Below are positions 22,680-35,342 of a stretch of 64,000 bases of DNA, piece by piece. Both the position numbers and the translations under genes were made by a program. Every line of letters begins with the position of its first letter. The stretch's first letter is position 1. The notes beneath the pieces were generated by a model. That model was not told the DNA's origin. It searched no databases and saw only the letters and a list, made by a program, of their open reading frames with translations. The stretch comes from Fomitopsis serialis (lineage: Eukaryota; Basidiomycota; Agaricomycetes; Polyporales; Fomitopsidaceae), in assembly GCF_022376445.1 (NCBI RefSeq), contig NW_025954991.1, positions 124,001 through 188,000 on the forward strand, in the 5' to 3' direction.

Positions 22680-23832
22680 ATGGTCATCTACTACGCGGAC
22701 GAGAAGGATCCAAACGCATGGAAGACGGACATAACATGGGTAAGCGCACTCACGGTTGGATGTCCATGTTGCCGTGTTCGCTGAATATACACGCCCGGCC
22801 ACAGGATGAGACGCCTATCATGCCCCCGTCATACAAGCCCGTCTCTTTTATTTTGAATCGCCCCTTGAAGCGTCCCGAGCCCCCTAACCCTCCAGACCCG
22901 GAGGCACAGATCACGCCGATGTCGTTGCCTCCGGTCAAATACCTTCCTCCGCCAATCAAGAAGAACAGGAAGAAGGAAAAAGACGTGTATGATTCCCTCA
23001 TCATACGGATAGATGGTGTGCCCCATCTCGAAATGGACGGAGACTTCGTGTCTCTCGTGTACGAGAGGCGCTCCGGTCCGCAGTCGAGGTACCCGAGGGA
23101 TATCCCGGAGCCTGGGGTCAACAAGAAGCCCAGAGGCCGTCCAGTACCTACAAAAGAATCAGGGGAACGGGAGGGTACAACATATACCTGTAGGATCTGC
23201 CACAAAGCCTTCAAACGGTCGCAACACATGAAGCGCCACATCCGCTCATTGCACATGCACATGGAACACAGTGAGCACCTATGGTCCGAGTGGGCGAACC
23301 ATTCTCATCGTTGTATCGCGACAGCCTTCGTGTGTTCCTTGCCGTTCTGCACAAAGTCGTTTGCGAGGCGCGACAACCTCATCCAGCATGAGCGCAAGCA
23401 TAAGCTCTTCGGGGCATTCCATGACTGCACGAAGAACTTCGAAGGCGAACTCTTCCCGAAGTTTCTTCCTCATAACGCCTCTCCCGAGAACCTCGAGCGC
23501 CTGCGCGAGTATATACGTCAGATGGATGCAGCGATCGAAGAAGAGGATTCAAGACCAGTTCACTTCCCGGGGCCTTCGAAATATTCCCGCGACTCCCCGC
23601 TGATTGACGACGACTGTATTCCCAAGGAGAGCACTACCGCATCATGCGAGAGGAGAAGGTAGTGGCGGAGGTACTCGCTGCAGAGAAGGCAGAGGCAGAG
23701 GCTCGCAAGGCAGATCTCGAGAAGCTCCTCTCCGGGCACCCGCCTGCGATTGGGACATCCCGCAACATGCCTCTCTGCTCGCAGCCTGTCTTTCCTGCAG
23801 ACTTCCATTATGGCGGTGTGGATCGTTCCTGA
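22680..23832 (+). CDS. C2H2 zinc-finger protein (one frame break near the 3' end)
   Basis: A short first exon is likely from the ATG at 22680 (MVIYYADEKDPNAWKTDITW), spliced at the GTAAGC after 22740 to DETPIMPPSYKPVSFIL. A Pro-rich region and the basic segment PPPIKKNRKKEKD follow, then an AT-hook-like KKPRGRPVP. Finger 1 is CRICHKAFKRSQHMKRHIRSLH. An intron at about 23271-23322 joins to finger 2, CSLPFCTKSFARRDNLIQHE with RKH. The reading frame is lost between about 23605 and 23620: one missing base separates SPLIDDD from EHYRIMREEKVVAEVLAAEK, a probable coiled-coil tail ending PADFHYGGVDRS at 23832. Without that base the protein stops at 23660. The finger pair indicates a DNA-binding regulator; the start is less certain than the fingers. 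Confidence 0.75.
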
Positions 23833-24735
23833 TGTCTGATGAAAGGATACGTTAGCGATGACCTGCTATGCATATCGACATGCTCACCTGCTCTCACTAC
23901 ACAAATGCTCTCGCCCTGTTTCGTCGCTCTGCTATCGTCGAACCTGTGTTGTGACTATTCTTCGTGATTGTATTGTACACCGTGCGTCTCGGCAGTTTTG
24001 TTAGCTATGCTCCCAGAATGCTCTGAAAAGACTCTGTACCTACAACTAACAGCATCTCGCACCTCCTTGTATCATTTGTGCTTACGCTACACCCGGCTTG
24101 TTTGTTAAACAAGTATTGGCGCCATGACGGGGTAGATGTCTCAATCAGCGCTTCTGGTGTTGTGCTACAGTCCGAGAAATTGGAATGCTGGACGAAGTGG
24201 AAGCAGGATGGAAGGATGGTTGTTTGCAGCCGTCCGAGCCTAACCAAATCTGGTAAGTTACGAGGTGGCAGCGCCCGATAGTCCCGTCGCCACAACACCG
24301 TCTGCCCGAGGTTCGAGCTCGACGCATCTGAGTGCGAGTCTCTTGCCCCTCGACAACACGCCTACCTTAATCTGTTGGTGTCTCGTATAACCATCGTCAA
24401 CCGTCACTTGCACCGCGTAGCAATCATCTAATATTTATAGGCGATAAGTCTGCGACGCTGGGATTCTCACTGCTGCGGGAGCGATTGAATATTCGAGGGT
24501 GCTGCGCCGTCTCGGCTGCTTCCCCATCATACTCTTCCGTCCTCTGTCGCCTCCTCATTGTGACCAAATTGCTGCGAGGTCCCTCACTGTCGCTTGAACC
24601 GTCACTCGTTCGTACACTCTTCGACACGGCTGGCCCGACTTCGGTCGCGCGACCATCTGGACACGTAGACGCGTCTACTTTGAGCCTTACATAGTCCAAC
24701 CATACACCTGTGTCTTGTCCCGGATCCCGACCAAC
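23833..24735. other. intergenic, no gene recognised
   Basis: About 900 bp between the zinc-finger gene and the mannosidase start, both plus strand. It should hold the mannosidase promoter. Minus-strand frames overlapping here show no motifs. Confidence 0.45.
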
Positions 24736-27496
24736 ATGGCTGAGTCCAGCGTCCGCAAAAGGAAGACCGGTAAGGGCTCGAAGGGTCAAGCGAGCAGGCA
24801 TGGTCGCACACCGGTGAGTATTGCGAAGCGTCAATGTACGGAGCAGACAGCTGAGCGCTGTCTCACTTGGCAGGGTCATTCGTCCGGGTCGCGCGGTGAT
24901 TACGGGATGTTGAAGATGGTGGCCTTGGCAGTGCTAGTGTCTCTTGTGTTCTTCGTATATCAAGTGCGTAGAAGTCCTCTTGCTCACAATCCGCAACCCC
25001 GCTGACGCATGTGGTCCTGCAGAATTATGGCTACATCCATACGCTCGTCAAAGCGTGGACGCAGAGGAAGCGTCTGATATATGACTTCAATGCAGCGAGT
25101 AAACGAGAGATAGACTTCTCGGCGGACATTCCGAAGCGAGACGCGGTAGTGGCTGCGTTCAAGGTGAGTACCATCTCGGATGCTTCATGATATCTGCGAC
25201 TGACAACAGCGCGCGCACAGCATGCATGGCTAGCGTATGGTAAGATTATTCAAACATCGCAAGCGAAGACTGTCTGACACGACCAGAGAGGGACGCTATG
25301 GGTGACGATGAATATCACCCAATGGGCCATAGCGGAAGCAACCTCACGAGCGCAGGAGGTATCGGATACACAGTCGTGGATTCCATCGATACGATGCTTC
25401 TCATGGGGTTGGATGAAGAGTACGAGCGTGCGAGAAAGTGGGTGGCAGAAGAGCTCTCGTTTGAGCGAGACGGCAACTTCAGTACATTCGAGGTTCGCAT
25501 TGGGCGAGTTCGTCTGCTTGCTTGTATACTGATTAATGTGACATCCAGACAACCATTCGCGTTCTCGGTGGCCTGCTATCCGCCTTCCATGTGACAAAGG
25601 ACGCGATCTACATAGAGCGCGCCAAAGATTTGGCAGACCGCATGATGCCGGCCTTCGACACCCCGACAGGGCTCCCGCTTTCTATGATCAACCTCGCGGA
25701 ACGTGTAGGCGTGCCCGACCCGGACAACCGAGGGCTTGTCAGCACTGCGGAAGTGTCCACTCTGCAGCTCGAACTGAAGTACCTTACTATGCTCACTGAC
25801 GACAAGACCTACTGGGAAAAGGCGGAAACTGTAACCATTATCTGATGATTTGCCATACTTCGACCTACTGATCGTCATTCCAGGTGATGAAAGTTATCAA
25901 CAACGCCAAAATAGCTAGCGGCCTGTCATCTATCTTCCTCAAGTGAGTGGGAGTTTGATGAGATAATTCTGTCTGTTGACCGTTGATAGTGCCAATGACG
26001 GCAAATATTCCATCTCGCCCATCCGTCTCGGTTCGCGAGGCGATTCCTACTACGAGTACCTATTGTAAGTCAGGCTATACCATTTTTGTACCATCCATTA
26101 ACGACGTTCAGGAAGCAATACATACAAACAGTGAGTTGTGATTCGAGTGCCCTGTTGAAGCGTTGCTGACTTCCTTCAGAACCACACGGAGTCTGTCTAT
26201 CGTACAGTGAGTATCCTGGTCAGAGCTGCACAGAATGAGGTAGTGATTTATGCCATCCCAGATGTACAAGGATGCCATGGCGGCAGTGACGACACACTTG
26301 ATAAGAAGGAGCGAAAATGAAGGGTTGATCTACACGCAAGAGATCGTTCCCGAGCGTAATCGTGAAGGCAAAATGTTCGTATCCATAATTAATACCGCCT
26401 ATATACTAATGCCGTCATGTCGCATAGCACCTGGCGGATGGTACCAAAGCAGGACCATCTCGTCTGCTTCTTCGGCGGCTCCCTAATGCTCGGAGCAGTG
26501 AGAACGGGCGCCACTGGGCAGCCTGTCTCCATCCCGCCTCGTGTAGAAGAGCTGACAAGCGATGGCAAACGCGACTGGATCAACGGCGTCGGTCTCGTGA
26601 AGACTTGTATGGAGACGCACAAGACTGCCACGTATGTCTCCACTTCACTTCCCGCGTATATGACGCGTATGGGCTTACGCACTTTTCGCAGAGGCCTTTC
26701 TCCGGAGATTGCACACTTCAGGATGCCAGATGACGAAGTGCAGACGCAGAGTCAGCACGATTGGTTCATCAAGGGCGCCGGGTGAGCAAATCTCTTCCAC
26801 AAACAAATCACGCCTGACTCACGGCCAACCCCGCAGCCCAGGGAACACCCCGTACGACGCACGCTACATCCTTCGGTGCGTCGAGATCTCACCTCGCTCT
26901 TCCCTCACAAGTCGCTCATCTTCCATGCGCCGCTTCTCCCGTGTCCTGCCTCTGACTCTGCTCTGCTGCCCCCCGCCAGACCCGAGACCGTGGAGTCTCT
27001 ATTCATCGCCTGGCGCCTGACCGGTGACCCGCAGTACCGCGAATGGGGATGGGGCATCTTCGAAGCGATCGAGAAGCACTGCCGGATTGAGTCCGGTGGG
27101 TACGCGAGCATCATGAACGTCGACGCGTTGCCCGTCGAGCTCGAGGACAAGATGGAGACTTTCCTCATGGTACGTGCTCACCGATCGCACCTCCCCACGC
27201 TTTCTGGACGACGCGTATTCATATCATCTCGTCGTACAGAGTGAGACCCTGAAATACCTGTACCTGCTATTCTCGGACGACACCGTCCTCCCACTATCAA
27301 GTACGTCTCTCCTTGCCTCCCATCCGGCGTAGCCAGTCCTGAAAACGCTCTTCTTCCCTTCCCTACCAGAATACGTATTCAACACCGAGGTACGCCCGTG
27401 TCCGTCGCCGGCCCGCCCGGTGTCTAACGTCCTCCCGCTTGCCAGGCCCACCCCTTCCCGATCTTCACGCCGGCCCTGCAGACGGGCTTCTCGTGA
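24736..27496 (+). CDS. MNS1: ER mannosyl-oligosaccharide 1,2-alpha-mannosidase (class I, GH47)
   Basis: Begins MAESSVRKRKT. A signal-anchor segment follows a splice (LKMVALAVLVSLVFFVYQ), giving a type II ER membrane protein. GH47 landmarks occur in order over more than ten short exons: KRDAVVAAFKHAWLAY, ERDAMGDDEYHPMGHSGSNL, GGIGYTVVDSIDTMLLMGL, TIRVLGGLLSAFHVTKD, STLQLELKYLTMLTDD, GDSYYEYLLKQYIQT, HLVCFFGGSLMLGAVRTG, PGNTPYDARYILRPETVESL and KYVFNTEAHPFPIF, stopping at 27494-27496. The RPETVESL Glu is in the family's active-site cluster. The enzyme trims one mannose from Man9GlcNAc2 and feeds glycoprotein maturation and ER-associated degradation. All exons join in frame with GT-AG borders and no frame break was found. 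Confidence 0.9.
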
Positions 27497-28120
27497 TAGC
27501 GCGGCTCTTGCGCGGGCGCGCTTTTCCGCATCTGCGCGGTGTATTGTACGACTGACATTCTTGCATATGCTGCATTCACTTCTGCATCTGGACCTGCGTC
27601 CGTGCGCCCTTTGGCGTGATATCGGAAGCCTTTGACACGGTAACCCCACCACCAGCTCCAGGAAGCACACCGTAGTGTGAAGTTGGCAGGGTAGACTGAC
27701 ACTGCATTCACTTTAGTGATGATGCCCGAAACTCTACAAGTCATTGAAGCACACATCTATACACCATACTTCACCAATCACCTTCAACGGAACGGAAGGA
27801 TCTGTCTTCGCCAACACATTGCTACTCAGGCTGATTTGACAGCCATGTCTGGCCAGCTCCCCAACCCGGCAATATTGGCATATGCATAGCGATGAACTAC
27901 ATGTTACAAGGTATCGGTATTTGGATTCGTCGGCTTTACGATAGGGTGTGTGGAGATTAGTTGGGATGTCCGTAAGTACAATTAGTCGTCAGGTCGTTAC
28001 TGCTTGGTATACTGTTATGCTGATGTCCGTTCTGCAGTCCATTCTCGGTTATAAATGTACTGGTGTCCGTCGTTCCAATGTTCTGGTGTCGACCGGATGC
28101 ACTGGACTGGATGACGCGCT
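27497..28120. other. intergenic, convergent 3' ends
   Basis: About 620 bp between the mannosidase stop and the stop of the minus-strand unknown gene. No gene recognised; it probably contains two terminators. Confidence 0.45.
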
Positions 28121-28834
28121 TCACGCGGCGGTGGCGACGACTTGGGCGTAGGATGGCGCGAGATCGTGCTCATCCTCAAGGGTGACGTGTTCCCAAGGCT
28201 CGTCGACCTCCGGCAGGGGAGGTGCATGGTCGTCGAGAGCGATGACGGAGCGGACCTTGGGGACGACTTCAAAGTCCTCCGCTACAACACCCACGAAGGT
28301 CATCAGCACAGGCACCGCGCACACCAGCAAGCTTATCTGACCTTTGCGCTTGTGGAGTTTGGCAGGCTTGATGAAGGCCTCCAGGCTTATCTGCTGCGAC
28401 GCGCTGACGTCCAGATCCGCAGTGCCAGCGGGGTCCTCGCCGAGCTCTGCCTGCGAGGCAGCCAGCGGGTAGCTCTCGCCGTCGCCGTCGCGCTCCTCCA
28501 CGTCCTCCGCGCCCGTCACGTCGACCTTCCGAGCATGACCGGAGTGTGTCGGCCTCACAGCGCGCGGTGCAGCGCCGCCGCGCCTCTTGCGCTCCTTCCG
28601 CTCCCGCATGCGCTCCGTGTCCGCCGCCCGCCTTGTGCGCTGCCGGCCGTGCTCGAACTCGCGGACGGCCTTGAGGACCGCGGGTGACGATGTGTCGGTC
28701 TCGGGTCCTCCTGGGGCGGGTGGCTGCTCGCCGTTGCGCTGGGCCTTGAGCGCGCTGACGGGTGTGACGTGGGCGGGCCCGACACCCCTGAGCTTGGTGC
28801 GGGTCGCGCTGTTGTTGTTGGTGAGGGCAGGCAT
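28121..28834 (-). CDS. hypothetical protein with charged, disordered N-terminus
   Basis: From MPALTNNNSATRTKLRGVGP (an in-frame ATG also exists at 28885). The N-terminal 150 residues are Arg/Pro/Glu-rich, including RTRRAADTERMRERKERKRR. The segment SLEAFIKPAKLHKRK is followed by EDFEVVPKVRSVIALDD and the end DEPWEHVTLEDEHDLAPSYA. A 60-nt candidate intron (28341-28282; GTCAGA donor, GCTGATGA branch-like site, GTTGTAG acceptor) is a multiple of three, so the frame stays open either way. Spliced, the protein is 217 residues and soluble; unspliced, it is 237 and gains a hydrophobic stretch (ISLLVCAVPVLMTFVGVVA). I favour splicing because the branch site and acceptor are good. I do not know the family. 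Confidence 0.55.
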   Translation of the reverse strand: MPALTNNNSATRTKLRGVGPAHVTPVSALKAQRNGEQPPAPGGPETDTSSPAVLKAVREFEHGRQRTRRAADTERMRERKERKRRGGAAPRAVRPTHSGHARKVDVTGAEDVEERDGDGESYPLAASQAELGEDPAGTADLDVSASQQISLEAFIKPAKLHKRKGQISLLVCAVPVLMTFVGVVAEDFEVVPKVRSVIALDDHAPPLPEVDEPWEHVTLEDEHDLAPSYAQVVATAA

Positions 28835-28885
28835 CGTGTGTGAGGTGCGAGGGGGATGTAAGTAAGGGTACGAGAGAGGCTTCAC

Positions 28886-29130
28886 TGAGGGCGAGGTGCT
28901 AAGTAGTGAGAGTGGCGATGGTGGTGGTGCGAGTCAGGACTGGGACGGTGCGAGCCGAGCAAGTCATGGCGCGGACGCGGTACCACTCGCGGTGGCGCTG
29001 GGGACTGGTGCTGGAGTGCCTGGGAAGGGCGATAACGACTGACACGGTATCGTCTGTCCCCGTGCCAGTGCCAGCTGCAGAGGCGGCGAGTCGGCCTTCT
29101 CCTTTCGGGTCCCTCGCCCCCGCCCCTGCA
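28886..29130. promoter_or_regulatory. upstream region of the hypothetical gene
   Basis: Sequence 5' of the minus-strand hypothetical gene, up to the start of the first dispersed-repeat copy. No discrete core element was recognised. Confidence 0.3.
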
Positions 29131-29590
29131 GCGCTTGCCACAAACAACGCGTCAACAACGCGCTGTGCATACGCGTTACGCAGCAGACGCTCGACTCGCG
29201 TGTTACGCAGTTCTAGCTCTAGTTCATGTCCCTCTACATAGTGCGTACCGCGGCGGCGAGCTCTCGCAGGGATGTCGTGCACGTTCCTGTGCTAGCATCA
29301 CAATTATGCGCAGCCTCCGAAGGTGGCCCGGGATCGAGTCAGGGGCGAGTCGCTCGGCTGATTAGACAATGTGCATGTCAACCAATAGGAGTATGTGAGT
29401 ATATGACTCGTAGGCACCGACATCTCTGGAGTATATGGTCTACAGGTCATGTCGGGCCCGTTTCTTTGTCACAACTACTTACAGACCCCTCCTCATGTCA
29501 GCGCAAGTGGAACAGAGAGCGGCGGAGACCACGCAAAACACTCTTTCTCGCGCCATCCCTACACATTACTTGCAAGCTGAATAACGTACA
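29131..29590 (+). repeat. dispersed direct repeat, copy 1
   Basis: Diverged match to 31561-32079 in the same orientation. The best-conserved blocks are the opening GCGCTTGC and CAACGCGCTGTGCAT, the middle GTGCTAGCATCA, CCAATAGGA and the long CATGTCGGGCCCGTTTCTTT, then GCCATCCCTnC and the closing ACGTACA. Copy 2 is about 60 bp longer through internal indels. I saw no coding capacity or terminal inverted repeat. Confidence 0.8.
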
Positions 29591-29861
29591 TCGCTGGTGG
29601 CTACACTATGATACTGAAGTCCTTACAGAGAGCGAGACTACTAGAGGTATTCGTACAGTACATACACTACAATGCAGATGAGACAATGTTCGAGACGAGA
29701 AACCGTCATCGAGAGGGGAGGCGATTGGGTGATGGTATGCAAACGTACGATAACTCGCTCTGGTATCGAGCATGATGTGCATAGCGAACTCAGGCGACAG
29801 AGGCACTTGGCCCTTCGCCAGAGTTGTGGACGAGAATGCTCGCTCGCTCATCATGCTCACC

Positions 29862-31530
29862 TTAATCGGAATCGTCACCTCGCTTGCGCTTTGCGAGTAG
29901 ACTTTTCTGTAGCAATGCGAAGCGCTCCTCCAATTCCGAGTCCTCCAGCTCCACCTTATGCTCGAGGCCTTGCGCCTCGCTTCTATCGACTGACTGGTCA
30001 TATGCGTCCTGGAGCCGTATGGTAATTGCACCGATAAGCCGGTCGGCTGCCGTTCCACGAACCCTCCTGGATTGCTTGAAGAAGCGAGGAATGAAGTCCT
30101 TGAAGCCGTTCTCGCCGGGTTTCGCAGCAAAGCCACATAGTTTTGAGCTCTTGCATCCACTCGAGAATCTTGTCTGCAGAGTTGTCATGAAGTGTGTTGA
30201 TCACGCTCTCCGGATCCCACGTCTCGGGGCGCGACCAGACGTCCGCTAGCATTGCTAGCATTCTCTTGTAATCATCCACACCATCTCCAAGAACTCGCGC
30301 CGCTTGTGCTCGCCGTCCTCGTCGTACTTCTGGTTGATCTCCTGAATAGAGATTTGAGAGTTGTCAGTGTGTAGCAACAAAGTAAGAGGACTTACAATCG
30401 CATACTCCGTCTCGATCCACTGTTTCATGGTCCAGCATTCCGCGACTGCGGTCCTCAGCGTTTCCACTGCATGTGGCTTGTGTATAGGGACATGAATCCA
30501 ACACGCGCGAACAGGGCCGAAGAAGGCCACCTCATCCTGGCTGTCACAGCTTTAGGAGCCACCCATGGACCACTCCCGGAGATCAGCCGCGCGGTCTGAT
30601 TCGTGCTTCATGCGTTGGAACGCCTCCTCGTCGACTTTGAGCTCCTCGACGAGATACGGGTGACAACCCGGGCTCTTCCATTCTGAAGTGTTGTGCTTCC
30701 CTTCGAACAGTTCCTCGACGTTGAAGCATTGACCATCGGTCAGTACGAGTCTCTGGTGGACGTCATGCGGCTGCCGTCCATCTTCATGCCGTAGGATTTG
30801 TCGACAATATCCAACAGCTGATGCTGCATGAGTTTATTGATGGCGCCAACGATGCTGTGACTTTACCTTGCTGATCGCACCCTCCTTTCCCAGAGTCTCC
30901 TTGCCCACGGTTTTATAGGGTCCCTGCGACTTTGCCGTTCGCTCACTGACGTCATGATCATCTTGCCATCGACTGAAACCCCCGCAGAAGGTCCGGAATC
31001 TTCTTGTCCTTGCCGCCGCCAGGTCTGAGCGTCACAAAATCTAAGGCCTTTACTCTGATGTGCAAGATGCTCCGGAGTGACTCTGGTGCGCAAACCGCGT
31101 GCACCACAGTTCATGATCCACTTCCTTGAGGAGCGCAGTGATTTGATCGTGTACGTTGGTGGTTGTCGTCGTCGTCAGAGTGTGCTTCTCCTGGTCATAC
31201 TCGACCTGTACGGGACGTGTTCAGTGAGATCCGTGGGCGGTTAGCAATGTCATGCACACTCACTGAAACCTATTCAGGTCGTTGTTCTCCTCGTACCACT
31301 CTATAAGTTGTTCCCACTCGACCTGAGTATAGTCCGTAACCGTCTGTGCGGACTGGATGTGAGACACTGCAGTTGGGACGACACAAAACTTTCAATGTCG
31401 CCTTTGATGCAGGGGAAATCGGAAAAGCGATCACCAAAAGCCTTACAGACGAATTTGGGGTATTCCTCTTCTTCGTCTTTGGGGGTAGATTTCGTCGGTC
31501 AAGGGATGGCCTCCGAGTAAGTATTGTTCC
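29862..31530 (-). pseudogene. decayed multi-exon gene of unknown family, probably truncated at its 5' end
   Basis: Minus-strand blocks with coding character follow one another but do not join cleanly: DEEEEYPKFVCKAFGDRFSD, TDYTQVEWEQLIEWYEENND, VEYDQEKHTLTTTTTNVHDQ, IRVKALDFVTLRPGGGKDKK, AINKLMQHQLLDIVDKSYGM, TDGQCFNVEELFEGKHNTSE, MKQWIETEYAI, EINQKYDEDGEHKRREFLEM, DKILEWMQELKTM and, in another frame, FAAKPGENGFKDFIPRFFKQ to the end ALLQKSLLAKRKRGDDSD. Stops or frame changes separate at least three neighbouring blocks (about 30120, 30760 and 31060). No start codon is visible before the repeat at 31561. Some breaks may be sequencing errors like those in neighbouring genes, so loss of function is likely but not proven. 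I do not recognise the family. Confidence 0.5.
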
Positions 31531-31560
31531 CGGTGTGGTAGCCTTCCCCCCGGGCCCCTA

Positions 31561-32079
31561 GCGCTTGCAACAAACAACGCGTAAACAACGCGCTGTGCAT
31601 GCGCGTTGCGTACTAGACGCTCGGCTTGTTCTGCAGTTCGAGACCACTGGCCAGCTACTTACTGAACATGGTTGTTGAGCCTCTACAAACCATCGACGCA
31701 GGGGGCTCTCGCGGAATGACCCACTCCCTCTGTGTATGTTCTTGTGCTAGCATCAAGTTCTGTGCTGCCTCAGGTATTAGGAGGTATGATACATAGTAAC
31801 CCACCGGGGACCGAGTCAGCGTCGAGTCACGGCGCGGATTCGAGCAGTCTGCATGTCGACCAATAGGAATGTTATACGAGTAGCACTGACATTCAACGAG
31901 TCTTTCTTGCAACGCACGGTCTAGATCATGTCGGGCCCGTTTCTTTGTCAAAGCTACTCACAGATCCCTCATTATGTCAGCGTAAGTCGTAATAGCATGG
32001 GACCAGCACGAAGAGCAGCGGAATACCTCATTCTTGCACCATCCCTGCCTAGGCTTGCAAATGCAACCTCAACGTACAG
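31561..32079 (+). repeat. dispersed direct repeat, copy 2
   Basis: Second copy of the element at 29131-29590, same orientation, offset 2430 bp at the left edge. It begins where the recognisable 5' part of the decayed minus-strand gene ends, and it stops about 190 bp before the enolase stop codon. Confidence 0.8.
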
Positions 32080-32267
32080 GTCGCAACGAAGGCGCCATCT
32101 GAATCTACGTTCCACTGCCAGAACAGCTGGCCGGAAGGCAGAGAGGAGTAGCAGTGAGCAGACAAAGTACAATCTATATATTCGCAGCACTTCTCATCCT
32201 ACACTCGAAAAATACACGTCAGCTTCGTCACGATGCATTCAATGCTTTTCCTTCGTCACTGCAGCGT

Positions 32268-33888
<1,621 letters not shown>

Positions 33889-33960
33889 GGTTGTGTGGTG
33901 GGTGGGAGGAGGATGGGCGCGTTGGGGAGGGCGAGGAGAGGGATTTATGGGTTTGTGTGG
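33889..33960 (-). promoter_or_regulatory. enolase core promoter: TATA-like box and pyrimidine-rich leader
   Basis: On the minus strand, CCATAAATCC (33941-33950) lies about 55 bp upstream of the enolase ATG. Between it and the ATG the sense strand is a nearly continuous C/T-rich tract. This arrangement is typical of strongly expressed glycolytic genes in filamentous fungi; activity is inferred. Confidence 0.5.
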
Positions 33961-34260
33961 GCGCCCACGTGCTACCCAGGTCCTCCTGCTAGGATCCACG
34001 GCCGGCGGGCGACTCTGTCCATACACTCATCGATGCGCACATCGATCTCGCCCCGACTCGCCGTCCAAGTCGCCCCAGCGGGACTCGCCTTTGCACCAGC
34101 CCACGACTCTACCCCAGATCCAGGCGTGCCTCGTACCATCTCCTCCTCGCCATAATACCACGCGCGCGCAACCAATTACAGGCGCGTTCTACCAACTTCT
34201 AGTGACCCGCGTACGTCCTTCTCTTATGTGTTCATCGCCTCATAGCCTGGTTCCAGCCAC

Positions 34261-34560
34261 CATGGCATTAAGGCGCGTCGCTGCTCTCGCCCGGTCAACT
34301 CAGGTTCTTCTGCGCGGTAGCCAATCCATGCGTGTCCCGCGCTCCGCCCGCTTGAACACTTCGTCGGCCGTCCACTCAAAGTCCACGCACTCTTTGACCC
34401 GCGCTCCGGCGTGCGGACATACTGCAAGAAGCTTTTTGGAAGAACGTTTCTCGTACCCATTTGACATCAGCCCACTTCGAAATCTCCATGCAGTTAATGG
34501 GCGCCGGACACCACCATCACCGTACGGCAGGTCTTAGGCACGGACACCACGGAGTAGCTG
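34261..34560 (+). CDS. possible small mitochondrial protein (frame uncertain)
   Basis: An ATG at 34261 opens MALRRVAALARSTQVLLRGS, QSMRVPRSARLNTSSAVHSK, an Arg/Ser-rich acid-free stretch typical of a mitochondrial presequence. Downstream, the same frame continues to a stop near 34537, but an alternative frame shifted by one base reads HALFDPRSGVRTYCKKLFGR. A third reading gives HFEISMQLMGAGHHHHRTAG. Which is right depends on whether a base is missing, as in other genes here. It is divergent from enolase, about 370 bp away. The family is not recognised. Confidence 0.35.
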
Positions 34561-35342
34561 TGCGTATCGTTCACGTTGAATGTTCTACAGCCAAGTACTT
34601 AATGATAAAGGGGGACGAACGCTGTGCGTTCTCAGGTCGTGACTGTATGACACACCTGGTGAGAGCGGTGAGCAATCGCACCTGGTTGTATTTCTCAACG
34701 TCGGCCGCAACTGTGCGACGCTTTCGTATTGGCAGCTGCACTGAACGCCGAGGCATGTTTCGGCAAGTGTCTCTTCCGGACTCGGATTCGTCATTGAAAT
34801 TCCATGCGAGACCGACGGTAACGGTTCTCACTCACCTGGTCCTGATAGCATAGGTCTCCATTGCTCTTGGTTGAGCAGGAGGCACTGTATGCAGATGAAA
34901 CGACATTCATCACGAAGGGAGGGTCCGCCCGTTTATGAACCTACGTGTGGCCTGAATCCATACGCTACCTCTCTATACACTAGCACGAGCTGACCGGGTT
35001 ACCACATCTATCGAGCGAGTAGCAAGAACTCACAGACCGTAGATCTGGAAGTGTGTATAGCTGTGGTCGAAACAATGGCATGGCACGTACGCATGCCCCA
35101 AGCATGCCCTCAGTGTCATGTCAAATGCAAGAGCTTGTGCAAGAGCAAGCTGATCTTGAGCGCTTGAGCAGTTGTCGACGCCCGGTGCGCGCCTAAGCGG
35201 AGCGCCCGCCATCGAATCTCGGAGCGCTCATTCCGCCCTAATCCGGCAAGCCGCGATCGAGCACGCTTTTTCACCGGCCGCGGGGCAAGCAAGGTCGACC
35301 TCAACGCACACCCTATCCACCACCGCCGTCACATCGCCCGCC
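34561..35342. other. intergenic upstream of NOG2
   Basis: About 780 bp with no recognisable gene; the last part should be the NOG2 promoter and leader. Confidence 0.4.

Noticed and set aside
29131..32079. LTR retrotransposon with the two direct repeats as LTRs
   Set aside because: The interval between them holds no reverse transcriptase, integrase or gag motif, and the repeats lack clear TG...CA ends.
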